This document shows positions 52,793-63,113 of a stretch of DNA of 64,000 bases, piece after piece. The stretch is taken from NCBI RefSeq assembly GCF_014204865.1, contig NZ_JACHMG010000001.1, forward strand, positions 5,978,501-6,042,500. Direction: 5' to 3'. Each line of letters starts with the position of its first letter. Position 1 is the first letter of the stretch. Source of the stretch: Amycolatopsis jiangsuensis (GTDB lineage Bacteria; Actinomycetota; Actinomycetes; Mycobacteriales; Pseudonocardiaceae). The position numbers and the translations under genes were made by a program. The notes under the pieces are model-generated. The model was given only the letters and a program-made list of their open reading frames with translations. It did no database searches and was not told the origin of the DNA.

Positions 52793-53698
52793 ATGGCGAA
52801 CCCCACCGGAGAGCAGTTCGAGATCACCCGCGGCACCGCACGCGCCGTCGTCACCGAGATCGGTGCCGGACTGCGTGCCTTCGAGGTCGGCGGGGTGCCC
52901 TACGTCGAAACGTTCGCCGAGGACGAGAAGCCGCCGAAGGGACTCGGCCAGGTGTTGTTGCCGTGGCCGAACCGCACCAAGGGCGGCCAGTGGGAGTTCG
53001 AGGGTGAGACCCAGCAGCTGGAGATCACCGAGGAGGCGCGCGGCAACGCCATCCACGGGCTCACCCGGCACCTCGAATGGGAGCTGCTGGAGCACGCCGA
53101 AACCTCGATCACCCTCGCGGTCGACGTCGAGGTGCAGCCCGGCTGGCCGGTTCCGCTGCGCGCCACGATCACCTACGACCTGCAGCCGCGTGAGCTGGTG
53201 GTCACCCACGAGATCCGCAACGAGGGCGAGCAGTCGATCGGCGTCGGCGTGGGCACGCACCCGTACTTCCGGATCGGCGACGTGCCCACCGACGAGCTGA
53301 CGCTGACCCTGCCGGCGTCGCGGGTGCGGCCGTACGAGGGCGAGGAGCAGATGCCCTACGCCGAGGAACAGGACGTGGCCGGTACCGAGTACGACTTCCG
53401 CCAGGGCAAGCCGCTCGTGCAAGCCGATCTGGACACCGCGTTCGGCGCGCTGGAACTCGACGCGGACGGCACGCACCACCACGTGCTCTCGCGTGGCGAC
53501 CAGCAGCTGGTGGTCTGGACCGGGCCGGACTTCCGGTGGGTGCAGGTGTTCACGCCGGACGATCTGACCGGCCGTGGCCGCGCGGTCGCCATCGAGCCGA
53601 TGACCTGCCCGGCGGACGCGCTGAACACCGGCACCGACCTGATCGAGCTGGAACCGGCGGCTTCCTGGTCGGGCAGCTGGGGAATCCGCGTCCGGTGA
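52793..53698 (+). CDS. Aldose 1-epimerase family protein
   Basis: 301 residues of the galactose mutarotase fold. The catalytic set is the His in AIHGLTRHLEW, His in VGTHPYF, and Glu in AIEPMTCPADALNTG. It converts alpha and beta sugar anomers or acts on another sugar. The ATG at 52793 is chosen, as the in-frame ATG at 52727 falls within the operator. The GNAT gene overlaps by 4 nt at its end. Confidence 0.92.
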   Translation: MANPTGEQFEITRGTARAVVTEIGAGLRAFEVGGVPYVETFAEDEKPPKGLGQVLLPWPNRTKGGQWEFEGETQQLEITEEARGNAIHGLTRHLEWELLEHAETSITLAVDVEVQPGWPVPLRATITYDLQPRELVVTHEIRNEGEQSIGVGVGTHPYFRIGDVPTDELTLTLPASRVRPYEGEEQMPYAEEQDVAGTEYDFRQGKPLVQADLDTAFGALELDADGTHHHVLSRGDQQLVVWTGPDFRWVQVFTPDDLTGRGRAVAIEPMTCPADALNTGTDLIELEPAASWSGSWGIRVR

Positions 53699-54168
53699 CG
53701 CCCGAACAGCTGCCGGAAACCGCGGCGGGCGAGCTGCTCACCCTGCAGCGGGCCGCGTTCCTGGCCGAGGCGCGGGCGCACCACGACCTCGATCTGCCGC
53801 CGTTGCTGGAAACGCTGGAGCAGGTGCGTGCGGTGTTCGCCGATCCGGCGGTCACGGTGTGGGGCCTGCGGGACGGTTCGCGGATCGTGGCCGCCGTGCG
53901 GCTGCGGGTGCACGGCGACGCCGCGCAGATCGGCCGGCTCGCGGTGGCTCCGGACCGCCAGTGCGAGGGGCTGGGTACCGCGCTGCTGCTCGCGGCCGAG
54001 GCCGCCGCCCCGGCCGCGGTGCGCACATTCCGGCTCACCACCGGGGAGTTCTCGGCCGGCCCGCTGCGGTTGTACGCCCGGAACGGGTACCGCGAGACGC
54101 ATCGGACGCCGGAGGGGGTGCACGAGCTCGTGCACTTGGAAAAGGTCCGGGTGCGCGCGCGGAGCTGA
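53695..54168 (+). CDS. GNAT-family N-acetyltransferase
   Basis: 157 residues of a single GNAT domain: the acetyl-CoA-binding motif A IGRLAVAPDRQCEGLGTALLLAAE (R/Q-x-x-G-x-G/A as QCEGLGT) and the end YARNGYRETHR. The start is the GTG at 53695 in the 4-nt overlap (GTGA) with the epimerase gene. Substrate unknown; the coupling suggests work on the same metabolite or simply operon sharing. Confidence 0.85.
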   Translation: MTPEQLPETAAGELLTLQRAAFLAEARAHHDLDLPPLLETLEQVRAVFADPAVTVWGLRDGSRIVAAVRLRVHGDAAQIGRLAVAPDRQCEGLGTALLLAAEAAAPAAVRTFRLTTGEFSAGPLRLYARNGYRETHRTPEGVHELVHLEKVRVRARS

Positions 54169-54174
54169 GTTCGT

Positions 54175-54180
54175 TAGCGT
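54175..54180 (+). promoter_or_regulatory. -10 element of the amidohydrolase gene (leaderless)
   Basis: TAGCGT, 8 nt before the ATG at 54189. The same hexamer TAGCGT lies 7 nt before the ATG of the Uma2 gene on the other strand (56011-56006). Confidence 0.5.
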
Positions 54181-54188
54181 GTCGAACT

Positions 54189-55409
54189 ATGGCTTACAAG
54201 GCGATTGTGGGGGGCTACGTCGTCCCCATCGGCTCGGCACCGATCGAGGGTGGCACCGTGCTGCTCGAGGACGGCCGGATTTCCCAGGTCGGCGCGGAGG
54301 CCGACGTCGAGGTGCCGGAGGACGCGGAACTGATCGACGCGTCCGGCAGCTGGGTGCTGCCCGGTTTCGTCGACGCGCACGCGCACCTCGGGGTGCACGA
54401 GGACGGCGAGGGCTGGTCGGGCAACGACACCAACGAGATGACCGACCCGAACGGCGCCCGGTTCCGCGCCGTCGACGGCATCGACCCGTACGAGTCCGGT
54501 TTCGACGACGCGCTGTCCGGCGGCGTGACGAGCGTGGTGATCAAGCCGGGCTCGGGCAACCCGATCGGCGGCCAGACCATCGGCGTGAAGACCTGGGGCC
54601 GCAGCATCCTGGACATGGTCTTCGCCGAACAGGTGAGCGTGAAGAGCGCGCTCGGCGAGAACCCGAAAAGGGTCTACGGCGAAAAGAAGACCACGCCCTC
54701 GACCAGGCTGGGGGTGGCCGCGATCCTGCGGGAGGCGTTCACCAAGGCCCGCAACTACCAGGCCAAGCGCGAGCACACCCTGGGCGAGGGCAAGCCGTTC
54801 GAGGTCGATCTGACCAACGAGACGCTGGTCAAGGTGCTCGACGGCGAGCTGTACTGGGACCAGCACGTGCACCGTGCGGACGACATGATCACCGCCATCC
54901 GGCTGGCCGAGGAGTTCGGCTACCGACTGGTGATCAACCACGGCACCGAAGGTCACCTGATCGCCGACCTGCTGGCCGAACGCGACGTCCCGGTGATCCT
55001 CGGACCGCTGTTCACCACGAAGTCGAAGGTGGAGCTGCGCCACCGCAGCCTGCGTTCGGCGGGCATCCTGGCCAGGGCCGGGGTGAAGATCGCGATCACC
55101 ACCGACCATCCGGTGGTCCCGATCAACTTCCTGGTCTACCAGGCGGCGCTCGCGGTCAAGGACGGGCTGGACCCGGAGACCGCGCTGAAGGCACTGACCG
55201 TGCACCCGGCGCAGATGCTCGGCCTGGACGACCGGATCGGCTCGCTGGCCCCGGGCCTGGACGCCGACGTGGTGGTGTGGTCGGGCGACCCGCTGGACGT
55301 GATGAACCGCGCGATGCGCGTCTTCGTCCGCGGCCGTGAGGTGTACCGGTTCGACGAGGCGACCGGCGAGGGCGTGGCGGCCGACCGGCGCTACCGCGAG
55401 GCACGCTGA
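54189..55409 (+). CDS. Amidohydrolase (imidazolonepropionase-like)
   Basis: 406 residues of the metal-dependent amidohydrolase superfamily: the HxH metal motif DAHAHLG after VLPGFV, further ligands in WDQHVHRADD and VINHGTEGH, and the Asp in TTDHPVVPIN. The C-terminal strands GLDDRIGSLAPGLDADVVVW are typical. The substrate is not clear from the neighbourhood. The start at 54189 is chosen from the leaderless -10 at 54175. Confidence 0.88.
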   Translation: MAYKAIVGGYVVPIGSAPIEGGTVLLEDGRISQVGAEADVEVPEDAELIDASGSWVLPGFVDAHAHLGVHEDGEGWSGNDTNEMTDPNGARFRAVDGIDPYESGFDDALSGGVTSVVIKPGSGNPIGGQTIGVKTWGRSILDMVFAEQVSVKSALGENPKRVYGEKKTTPSTRLGVAAILREAFTKARNYQAKREHTLGEGKPFEVDLTNETLVKVLDGELYWDQHVHRADDMITAIRLAEEFGYRLVINHGTEGHLIADLLAERDVPVILGPLFTTKSKVELRHRSLRSAGILARAGVKIAITTDHPVVPINFLVYQAALAVKDGLDPETALKALTVHPAQMLGLDDRIGSLAPGLDADVVVWSGDPLDVMNRAMRVFVRGREVYRFDEATGEGVAADRRYREAR

Positions 55410-55419
55410 GCCCGCGCAG

Positions 55420-55998
55420 TCAGTCGAGGAGCGCGGGGAGGTCGATCTCGCACCGGAACGGCTCGGCGGTCGCGAAGGTCCCGGTGACCGCCGGGGCGTC
55501 CCGGTAACCGAGTTCCCCCGCCTGGTGGCAGGCGACCAGGGAGATCGGCTCGTCGAGGTCGAGGATCCAGTAGAACGGGATCCCGGCGTCGGCGTACTCA
55601 CGGTGTTTCGCGACGTGGTCGGTCCGTTTCGAACCGGCGGAGACGACCTCGATCACGAGCGGGACCTCGTCCGCGCGCAGGACCGGTGCTTCGCCGTCCA
55701 CGCTCCGCGCCGGTGATCTCGTGGTGACAAGGAGATCCGGCCGCCGGCAGAACCCCGGCGCGCCGTCCGGGGCGAGGCGCAGGTCGAGGTCGAGGCCGAG
55801 CAGCACTGCATGGCCTGCTGGTAGCTGCCCCTTCAGCTGGAGGGCAAGCTGAACAGCCGCGTGGTTGTGCCACGCGCCGGGCGTGGGCGAGAAGACCAGG
55901 CGGCCTTCCACGAGCTCCGTGTAGCCGGGCTCGACCTCCCCGAGCGCGAGGTACTCCGTGATCGAGAGCAAGCGGTGCGGAAGTGTGCTGACATCCAT
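55420..55998 (-). CDS. Uma2-family protein (DUF820, PD-(D/E)XK fold)
   Basis: 192 residues. The nuclease-like core is RRPDLLVTTR... LVIEVVSAGSKRTDHVAKHREYADAGIPFYWILD, in which the Asp, the Glu of IEV and Lys/Gln-type residues form a PD-(D/E)XK-like site. The family is spread widely in cyanobacteria and actinomycetes, is often mobile, and has no proven function. Start ATG at 55998 with a TAGCGT -10 seven nt upstream. Base composition is like its neighbours. Confidence 0.88.
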   Translation of the reverse strand: MDVSTLPHRLLSITEYLALGEVEPGYTELVEGRLVFSPTPGAWHNHAAVQLALQLKGQLPAGHAVLLGLDLDLRLAPDGAPGFCRRPDLLVTTRSPARSVDGEAPVLRADEVPLVIEVVSAGSKRTDHVAKHREYADAGIPFYWILDLDEPISLVACHQAGELGYRDAPAVTGTFATAEPFRCEIDLPALLD

Positions 55999-56046
55999 GG
56001 TGGCCACGCTAAGCGATGGGTACGACACTTTCCGCAGCCAGAGAGG

Positions 56047-57192
56047 TCAAGCCTCCTTCAGTGCCCGGGCGATGACCATCCGCTGGATCTGGTTCGTGCC
56101 CTCGAAGATCTGCGGCACCTTCGCCTCCCGGAAGTACCGTTCGACCGGGAAGTCCCTCGTGTAGCCGGCTCCGCCGAGGATCTGGACCGCGTCCGTGGTC
56201 ACCTTCATCGCGCCGTCGGTGGCCACGAGTTTCGCGATCGACGACTGGCGCTGGAAGTCGCGGCCGCGGTCGCGGCGGCGGGCGGCGTCGAGGTAGGTCG
56301 CGCGGGCCGATTCGACCGTGGCGGCCATGTCCGCGAGCAGGAATTCCATGCCCTGGAAGTCGATGATCGGACGGCCGAACTGGCTGCGGCCCTTCGCGTA
56401 CTCCACCGCCTCGTCCAGCGCCGCCTGTGCCAGCCCGACCGCGCACGCGGCGATCCCGAGCCGGCCGGAGCTCAGCGACGACAGTGCGATCCTCAGCCCC
56501 GCGCCCTCGTCGCCGATCAGCCGTTCCACCGGCACCCGCGCGTCCTCGAACAGCAGCTGCGCGGTCGGTGAGCCGGTGAGCCCCATCTTCCGTTCGCGGG
56601 GCGCGGCCGAGAGGCCGGGAGTCGACGAATCGGCGAGGAGACACGAAATGCCGTGACCGCCGTCGTCGCTGGTACGCACCATCGTGGTGTAGAAGTCCGC
56701 GACGCCCGCGTGCGTGATCCACGCCTTAGTGCCGTTGACGACGTAGCTGTCCCCGTCGCGCCGCGCGCGGGTGGACAGCGCGGCCGCGTCGGAGCCCGCC
56801 TGGCTTTCCGACAGTGCGTACGCGCCCAGAAGCTCACCGCCCAGCATGTCGGGCAGCCAGCGGTCGCGCTGTTCGCGCGTGCCGTACTCGGCCAGCGCGT
56901 AGCACGACATCGTGTGCACGGACAGCCCCACGCCGACGCTCATCCACGCGGCCGCGATCTCCTCCAGCGCCTGCAGGTAGACCTCGTACGGCTGACCGCC
57001 GCCGTCCCAGCGCTCCGGATACGGCAGGCCCAGCAGCCCGGACTTGCCCATCAGGGTGAACAGGTCCCGCGGGAAGCGCTCGGCCTCCTCGTCCGCCGAC
57101 GCGCGCGGCTTCAGCTCCTCGTGGGCGATTTCCGTGACGAGCTTGAGCAGGTCTTCCGCCTCCGACGTGGGCAGCAGCCGTTCCACCGGCAT
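56047..57192 (-). CDS. Acyl-CoA dehydrogenase
   Basis: 381 residues, FAD-dependent oxidation of an acyl-CoA to the trans-2-enoyl-CoA. Signatures are YALSESQAGSDAAAL (FAD/substrate segment), VNGTKAWITHAG, and the C-terminal IFEGTNQIQRMVIARAL with the catalytic Glu in IFEGT. It is divergent from a TetR gene with several GTAC-centred palindromes between, so expression probably answers to acyl-CoAs or fatty acids. Start ATG at 57192. Confidence 0.94.
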   Translation of the reverse strand: MPVERLLPTSEAEDLLKLVTEIAHEELKPRASADEEAERFPRDLFTLMGKSGLLGLPYPERWDGGGQPYEVYLQALEEIAAAWMSVGVGLSVHTMSCYALAEYGTREQRDRWLPDMLGGELLGAYALSESQAGSDAAALSTRARRDGDSYVVNGTKAWITHAGVADFYTTMVRTSDDGGHGISCLLADSSTPGLSAAPRERKMGLTGSPTAQLLFEDARVPVERLIGDEGAGLRIALSSLSSGRLGIAACAVGLAQAALDEAVEYAKGRSQFGRPIIDFQGMEFLLADMAATVESARATYLDAARRRDRGRDFQRQSSIAKLVATDGAMKVTTDAVQILGGAGYTRDFPVERYFREAKVPQIFEGTNQIQRMVIARALKEA

Positions 57193-57198
57193 GGGATC

Positions 57199-57246
57199 CT
57201 CCAGCTGGAGTACTCAAAACAGTACTGAGGGCTGTTCTACAGTACC
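57199..57246. promoter_or_regulatory. Operator region between acyl-CoA dehydrogenase and TetR genes
   Basis: CTCCAGCTGGAG (57199-57210) is a perfect 12-bp palindrome that overlaps the dehydrogenase ribosome-binding region. GAGTACTC (57208-57215), CAGTACTG (57220-57227) and a third ACAGTAC (57239-57245) follow. The repeated GTAC cores look like a TetR binding array. The half-site CAGTAC also occurs in the operator at 47300. Confidence 0.6.
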
Positions 57247-57292
57247 GCACCGGGAGCGGCGGCGTCCTCGAGATATAGGAGATAGTGACCAG

Positions 57293-57883
57293 ATGTCCGC
57301 ACCTGAAGTCCGCCGCCGGCCCACCGCGCGGCAGCGGGCGCTGCTGGCCGAGCTCGAGACCCTGTTCCTGGCAGAGGGGTTCGCGGCCTTCACCCTGGAC
57401 GACCTCGCTGCCCGCCTCCGCTGCTCCAAGTCGACCCTGTACGCCCTCGCGCCGAGCAAGGAGCAGCTGGCGGTGAAGGTCGTCGCGCACTACTTCCGCG
57501 GGGCCGCGGAGCGCATCGAGGGACGGATCGCGGGGATCTCCGACGCTCGCGAGCTGATCGGCCAGTACCTCGCCGGCGTGGCCGAGCACCTGAACCGGGC
57601 TTCCGCGGTGTTCATGACCGACATCGCCGAGTTCGCGCCCGCTCGCGACACCTATCAGCTCAACAGTCGGGTCGCCGCGCGCCGGATCCGGGCGTTCATC
57701 GACAAGGGCGTGGCCGACGGGGTGTTCCGGGACGTGCACGCCCGGCTCGTCGCGGAGATGACCGGGCTGATCGTGGAGGGCATCCAGACCGGCGTACTCG
57801 CGCGGCGCATCGACGTGTCCGACGCCGAGGCCTTCACCGCGCTGGGCGAACTGCTGCTGGGCGGACTGACCAAGCAGGACTGA
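57293..57883 (+). CDS. TetR-family regulator of the acyl-CoA dehydrogenase
   Basis: 196 residues. The helix-turn-helix is FTLDDLAARLRCSKSTLYALAPSKEQL. The ATG at 57293 follows an AGGAGA Shine-Dalgarno sequence. It is divergent from the dehydrogenase across the GTAC palindromes, as in many fatty-acid-responsive TetR-FadE pairs. It is followed by a PfkB kinase gene with its own leaderless promoter. Confidence 0.88.
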   Translation: MSAPEVRRRPTARQRALLAELETLFLAEGFAAFTLDDLAARLRCSKSTLYALAPSKEQLAVKVVAHYFRGAAERIEGRIAGISDARELIGQYLAGVAEHLNRASAVFMTDIAEFAPARDTYQLNSRVAARRIRAFIDKGVADGVFRDVHARLVAEMTGLIVEGIQTGVLARRIDVSDAEAFTALGELLLGGLTKQD

Positions 57884-57933
57884 CGTTCGGCCACCGCGTC
57901 TTCGTGGACAGGCTTTGTCATCCGTACGTCCTC

Positions 57934-57939
57934 TACACT
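57934..57939 (+). promoter_or_regulatory. -10 element of the PfkB kinase gene
   Basis: TACACT, 6 nt before the GTG at 57946; together they suggest a leaderless transcript. No good -35 was found. Confidence 0.5.
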
Positions 57940-57945
57940 CGCGCC

Positions 57946-58887
57946 GTGATCGTGGTGGGTGGAGAGGCGCTGGTCGACCTCGTACCGGGTGAACCGTTGG
58001 ATTCCACTGTGGACGGTGGGTTGCGCGCACTGCTGCCCCGGCTCGGTGGCGGACCGTACAACGTCGCTTTGGCGACCGCGCGGCTCGGCGTGCCCGCGTC
58101 GTTCCTGTCGCGGGTGTCCACCGACCGGTTCGGCGGTGCGCTCGTGGACCGGCTCGCCGCGTCCGGCGTGGGCACTTCGCTGCTGCAGCGTGGTGAGGAG
58201 CCGACCACGCTCGCCGTGGTGGCGCTCGACGAACGTGGTGGCGCGCACTACACATTCTACGTCGAGGGCACCGCCGACCGGCTGTTCGCCGACCCGGGCC
58301 CGCTGCCGGCGGAGACCACCGCGCTCTCGCTCGGCACGCTCGGCATGGTGCTGGAACCGGGCGCGAGTGCGTACGAGGCGATGCTGCGCAGGGAGTCGGC
58401 ACGCGGCACGCTGACCGCGCTCGATCCGAACATCCGGGAAGCACTCATCTCGGATCCGGCTGCCTACCGGGCACGGTTCGCGTCGTGGCTGCCCGATGTC
58501 CGGTTGCTGAAGATCTCCGACGACGACGCTGCGTGGCTGGCCGAGGGTGCTGATCCGGTGGTGGCCGCGCATGGCTGGGTGGAGTCCGGTGTGGACGCCG
58601 TGGTGCTGACCCGTGGCGCCGAGGGGCTGTCCGTGATCACCGCCGCGGGTGAGCTGGCCCACGTTCCGTCCCGTGCGGTGGCCGTAGTGGACACGATCGG
58701 CGCGGGCGACACCGTGCAGGGTGCCCTGCTCGCCTGGTTGCACCACCACGAGGTCACCGAGCCGGCCGCGCTCGGCGCCGAGCAGTGGCGGGAAGCGCTC
58801 GCCTACGCGGCGAAAGCGGCGTCGATCACCGTCTCGCGCAGCGGTGCGGAGCCGCCGACCGCGGCGGACATGGCGGCCAGTGTGTGA
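57946..58887 (+). CDS. PfkB-family carbohydrate kinase (fructokinase-like)
   Basis: 313 residues of the ribokinase fold: the N-terminal VVGGEALVDLVPGEPLD, GGGPYNVALATARLG (sugar-binding GG motif), and the C-terminal anion-hole motif DTIGAGDTVQGALLAW with the catalytic Asp. It phosphorylates a sugar, possibly fructose. It starts at a GTG, 6 nt after the -10 hexamer. It is separate from other sugar genes. Confidence 0.92.
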   Translation: MIVVGGEALVDLVPGEPLDSTVDGGLRALLPRLGGGPYNVALATARLGVPASFLSRVSTDRFGGALVDRLAASGVGTSLLQRGEEPTTLAVVALDERGGAHYTFYVEGTADRLFADPGPLPAETTALSLGTLGMVLEPGASAYEAMLRRESARGTLTALDPNIREALISDPAAYRARFASWLPDVRLLKISDDDAAWLAEGADPVVAAHGWVESGVDAVVLTRGAEGLSVITAAGELAHVPSRAVAVVDTIGAGDTVQGALLAWLHHHEVTEPAALGAEQWREALAYAAKAASITVSRSGAEPPTAADMAASV

Positions 58888-59114
58888 ACCACTGGGTGAG
58901 CCTGTGCGTGAACCCGTGTGTGAACCTGGTCCCAAAGGGGCCGTCGGGGGCAACGCATCGAGTGCGCACCGGCCCACCTTTCGACTAGCGTAGTGGTGAA
59001 TTCATTCCCAGCGGGGCGGTGTGCAGCGAGGCGCGTGTTTCCTCGCGTGAACACGTGGCTACCTGCGGAACCCGCAGGCGCCGCCGGCCCGTGCCCAACG
59101 TGAGAGGGACCTGC

Positions 59115-60431
<1,317 letters not shown>

Positions 60432-60445
60432 GCGAGCTTTTCCCG

Positions 60446-60479
60446 ATCGCCCCGTCGTGCTCGTGCACGGCGGGGCGAT
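60446..60479 (+). terminator. gltA terminator overlapping the photolyase promoter
   Basis: 60446-60460 pairs with 60465-60479 (15 bp, one G-T pair, TCGT loop). The TATCGT (60480-60485) right after it is the likely -10 of the photolyase gene, so the terminator stem covers the -35 region. Confidence 0.8.
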
Positions 60480-60485
60480 TATCGT
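60480..60485 (+). promoter_or_regulatory. -10 element of the photolyase gene
   Basis: TATCGT, 8 nt before the ATG at 60494, giving a leaderless transcript. Confidence 0.5.
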
Positions 60486-60493
60486 TGCCGGGC

Positions 60494-61864
60494 ATGACGA
60501 TGGAAGCGCCCGCGGTGCTGTGGTTCCGCCGCGATCTGCGGCTGGCCGACCACGCCGCCCTGCTGACCGCGGCCGGGCACAGCAAGCACCTGCTGGCGTT
60601 GTACGTCCTGGACGAGCGGCTGCTGCAGCCCGCGGGGACGCCGCGGACGGCTTTCCTGCTGGACTCGTTGCGTGCGCTGGACGCCGCGCTCGGGGGCAGG
60701 CTGCTGGTGCGCCGTGGTGATCCGGTTCGCGAGGTCGTGGCGGCGGCAAGGGAAATCGGCGCGTCCGCGGTGCACGTCACCGCCGATCTCGGCCCGTATG
60801 GCCGCCGTCGCGATGAGGCAGTGGCGAAAGCCTTGGCGGAGCACCGTATCGAGTGGGTGGCGACCGGGTCGCCGTACGCCGTCACGCCGGGCCGGGTCAC
60901 GAAACCCGACGGCAGCCCCTACCGCGTGTTCACTCCGTTCCGCCGGGCTTGGGACCGGCACGGCTGGCCGCGACCGGCGGACACGTCCGCGTCCACAGTG
61001 GACTGGGTGCCGCCGCGGAAGTCGGGGGGAATACCGGAATCGCCCGCGCTGGGCGGAATGCGGCAGCCCGCGGCCGGGGAGGCGGCCGCGCTGGAGGTGT
61101 GGCAGGAGTTCCTCGACGACGGAATCGCGCACTATGCCGAGGAACGGGACCGTCCCGATCACGAGGGCACCACCCGGATGTCGGCCTACCTGCGGTGGGG
61201 GAACATTCACCCGCGCACGATGCTGGCCGATCTGGCCGGCGATTCGTCCGAGGGTGCGCAGGCGCTGCGCGGGGAGCTGTGCTGGCGTGAGTTCCACGCC
61301 GATGTGCTCTGGCATCGCCCGGAAACCGCGAGGGAGAACTACGATCGCCGCTTCGACCGGATGCGCCACGACACCGGAGCACCGGCGCGGGAGGCGTTCG
61401 AACTGTGGTGTGCCGGGCGCACCGGGTTCCCGATCGTCGACGCCGGTATGCGGCAGCTGCTGGCCGAGGGCTGGATGCACAACCGGGTCCGGATGGTCGT
61501 GGCGAGTTTCCTGGTGAAGGACCTGCATTTGCCGTGGTGGTGGGGTGCCCGGCACTTCATGCGCCACCTGGTGGACGGCGACCTGGCGTCGAACCAGCTG
61601 AACTGGCAGTGGGTCGCCGGCAGCGGGACGGACGCCGCGCCGTACTTCCGGATCTTCAATCCCACCACCCAGGGGCAGAAGTTCGATCCGCAGGGAGACT
61701 ACGTGCGACGCTACGTACCGGAGCTGCGTGGTGTCGCGGGAAAAGCAGTGCATGTGCTGAAAGAGCGACCGGAGGGTTACCCCGTTCCGATGGTCGAGCA
61801 CGCCGAGGAGCGTCAGGTGGCGTTGCAGCGGTACGGATCGATCACCGGCAACAGTCCACAGTAG
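60494..61864 (+). CDS. phrB: Deoxyribodipyrimidine photolyase
   Basis: 456 residues. It repairs UV-made pyrimidine dimers using light, FADH and an antenna cofactor. The N-terminal alpha/beta domain (VLWFRRDLRLADH) and the C-terminal FAD domain are clear: TRMSAYLRWGNIHPR, CWREFHADVLWHRP, GMRQLLAEGWMHNRVRMVVA, and DGDLASNQLNWQWVAG. I choose the ATG at 60494 on the basis of the -10; a TTG at 60485 is in the promoter. The stop codon is 1 nt from the convergent DyP gene stop, with no terminator between. Confidence 0.95.
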   Translation: MTMEAPAVLWFRRDLRLADHAALLTAAGHSKHLLALYVLDERLLQPAGTPRTAFLLDSLRALDAALGGRLLVRRGDPVREVVAAAREIGASAVHVTADLGPYGRRRDEAVAKALAEHRIEWVATGSPYAVTPGRVTKPDGSPYRVFTPFRRAWDRHGWPRPADTSASTVDWVPPRKSGGIPESPALGGMRQPAAGEAAALEVWQEFLDDGIAHYAEERDRPDHEGTTRMSAYLRWGNIHPRTMLADLAGDSSEGAQALRGELCWREFHADVLWHRPETARENYDRRFDRMRHDTGAPAREAFELWCAGRTGFPIVDAGMRQLLAEGWMHNRVRMVVASFLVKDLHLPWWWGARHFMRHLVDGDLASNQLNWQWVAGSGTDAAPYFRIFNPTTQGQKFDPQGDYVRRYVPELRGVAGKAVHVLKERPEGYPVPMVEHAEERQVALQRYGSITGNSPQ

Positions 61865-61865
61865 A

Positions 61866-63113
61866 TCAGGACAGCAGCGCCCTGCCGTACCAGTCATCGG
61901 GCCCGGTGATGCCGGGGAGCATGGCGAACAGCGCGCTCCCGGTGGTGCGGGTGAAGGCGTTCAGCGCGTCGTGCTGGGCGAGTCGGTGCTGGACGGGGAC
62001 GAAACTCGTGGTCGGATCCTTGACGTAGGCCAGGAAGAGCAGGCCCTCGTCGCTCGTGCCGTCGGGTAGGATGCCGGCCCGATAGGAGAAACCGCGCCGG
62101 TGCATCTCCTCGCCCGGGTTCGGGTGCGACAGCCGGACGTGGCTGTCGGCGGGGATCACCGGGGAACCGTCGGGACGGCGCGCGTCGAGGTCGACCGGAT
62201 CGGTTTCGAGCTTCGAGCCGAGCGGGGCGCCGCTGTGCTTGTGCCTGCCGATGACCTTCTCCTGGTGGTCGAGCGGGGTCTTCTCCCAGTCGTCGAGCAG
62301 CATCCGGATGCGGCGGACCACGAGGTAGCTGCCGCCGGTCAGCCAGCCGGGGTCGGTGGCGTCGACCCAGACCGGGCCGCTGCGGGCCCGTTCGCTGGTG
62401 CTCACGTTGTTCGTGCCGTCGACCTGGCCCATGAGGTTGCGGGTGGTGCGGCCGTCGCGGCGGGCCGCCGCGCCCTGGAAGCCCGCCTGCTGCCAGCGCG
62501 GTCGCACCGTGGCCCCGGCGGCCTTGCGCAGTGCCCGGTCCGCGCCCGCGAGTACCAGCGGATCGTCGGCGCACAGCTGGACGACGAGGTCGCCTCCGCT
62601 GAACCGCTCTTCGAGCTCGTCACCGGCGAAGGCGGGCAGCTCGGCCAGCGGTCCCGGCCGGGCGATGCCGAGCCGGTCGAGCAGCGCGCCGCCGATCCCC
62701 ACGGTGACCGTGAGCGCGGCCGGATCGCCGTCGACGCTGATGGTGGGGTCCTGCTCGACGAGCTTGCCCGCGGTCAGCGAACGTGCGGTGGTGGTCCAGG
62801 CCTTGAGGGTCGCGGTGAGCTGTGCCCGGGTGACGGTGCCCGGGACGTCGTAGGCGTTCAGGAGCAGATGTCCCTGCGTGGGTGTCGCGATACCGGCCTG
62901 GTGGATGCCGTGGAACGGCACCGGGCCGGGCAGGGTGGGCGAGTCGGCAACCGGCGCCGGGGAGGCGGCGCCGGCCGGGCTGAGGACCGCGGCCGCGCCG
63001 CCGGCACCGACGGCGCCGATGGCGACCGCGGAGCCGGTCCAGGCGAACAACCGGCGCCGGCTCACCGTGGTGGGGGCGTTCGTCGCGCGGGGTTGCTTGG
63101 TGGAGGCGTTCAC
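61866..63113 (-). CDS. Tat-exported DyP-type heme peroxidase
   Basis: 415 residues. The N-terminal TTVSRRRLFAWTGSAVAIG is a twin-arginine signal, so it is exported folded with its heme. The DyP core has the GxxDG motif in MGQVDGTNN, the SYLVVRRIRM arginine, and the proximal His in VRLSHPNPGEEMHRRGFSY. It resembles EfeB-type peroxidases, which may take iron from heme or oxidise dyes and lignin. GTG start at 63113, with 4-nt overlap with the upstream secreted-protein gene. It is the third gene of a - strand run. Confidence 0.92.
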   Translation of the reverse strand: MNASTKQPRATNAPTTVSRRRLFAWTGSAVAIGAVGAGGAAAVLSPAGAASPAPVADSPTLPGPVPFHGIHQAGIATPTQGHLLLNAYDVPGTVTRAQLTATLKAWTTTARSLTAGKLVEQDPTISVDGDPAALTVTVGIGGALLDRLGIARPGPLAELPAFAGDELEERFSGGDLVVQLCADDPLVLAGADRALRKAAGATVRPRWQQAGFQGAAARRDGRTTRNLMGQVDGTNNVSTSERARSGPVWVDATDPGWLTGGSYLVVRRIRMLLDDWEKTPLDHQEKVIGRHKHSGAPLGSKLETDPVDLDARRPDGSPVIPADSHVRLSHPNPGEEMHRRGFSYRAGILPDGTSDEGLLFLAYVKDPTTSFVPVQHRLAQHDALNAFTRTTGSALFAMLPGITGPDDWYGRALLS

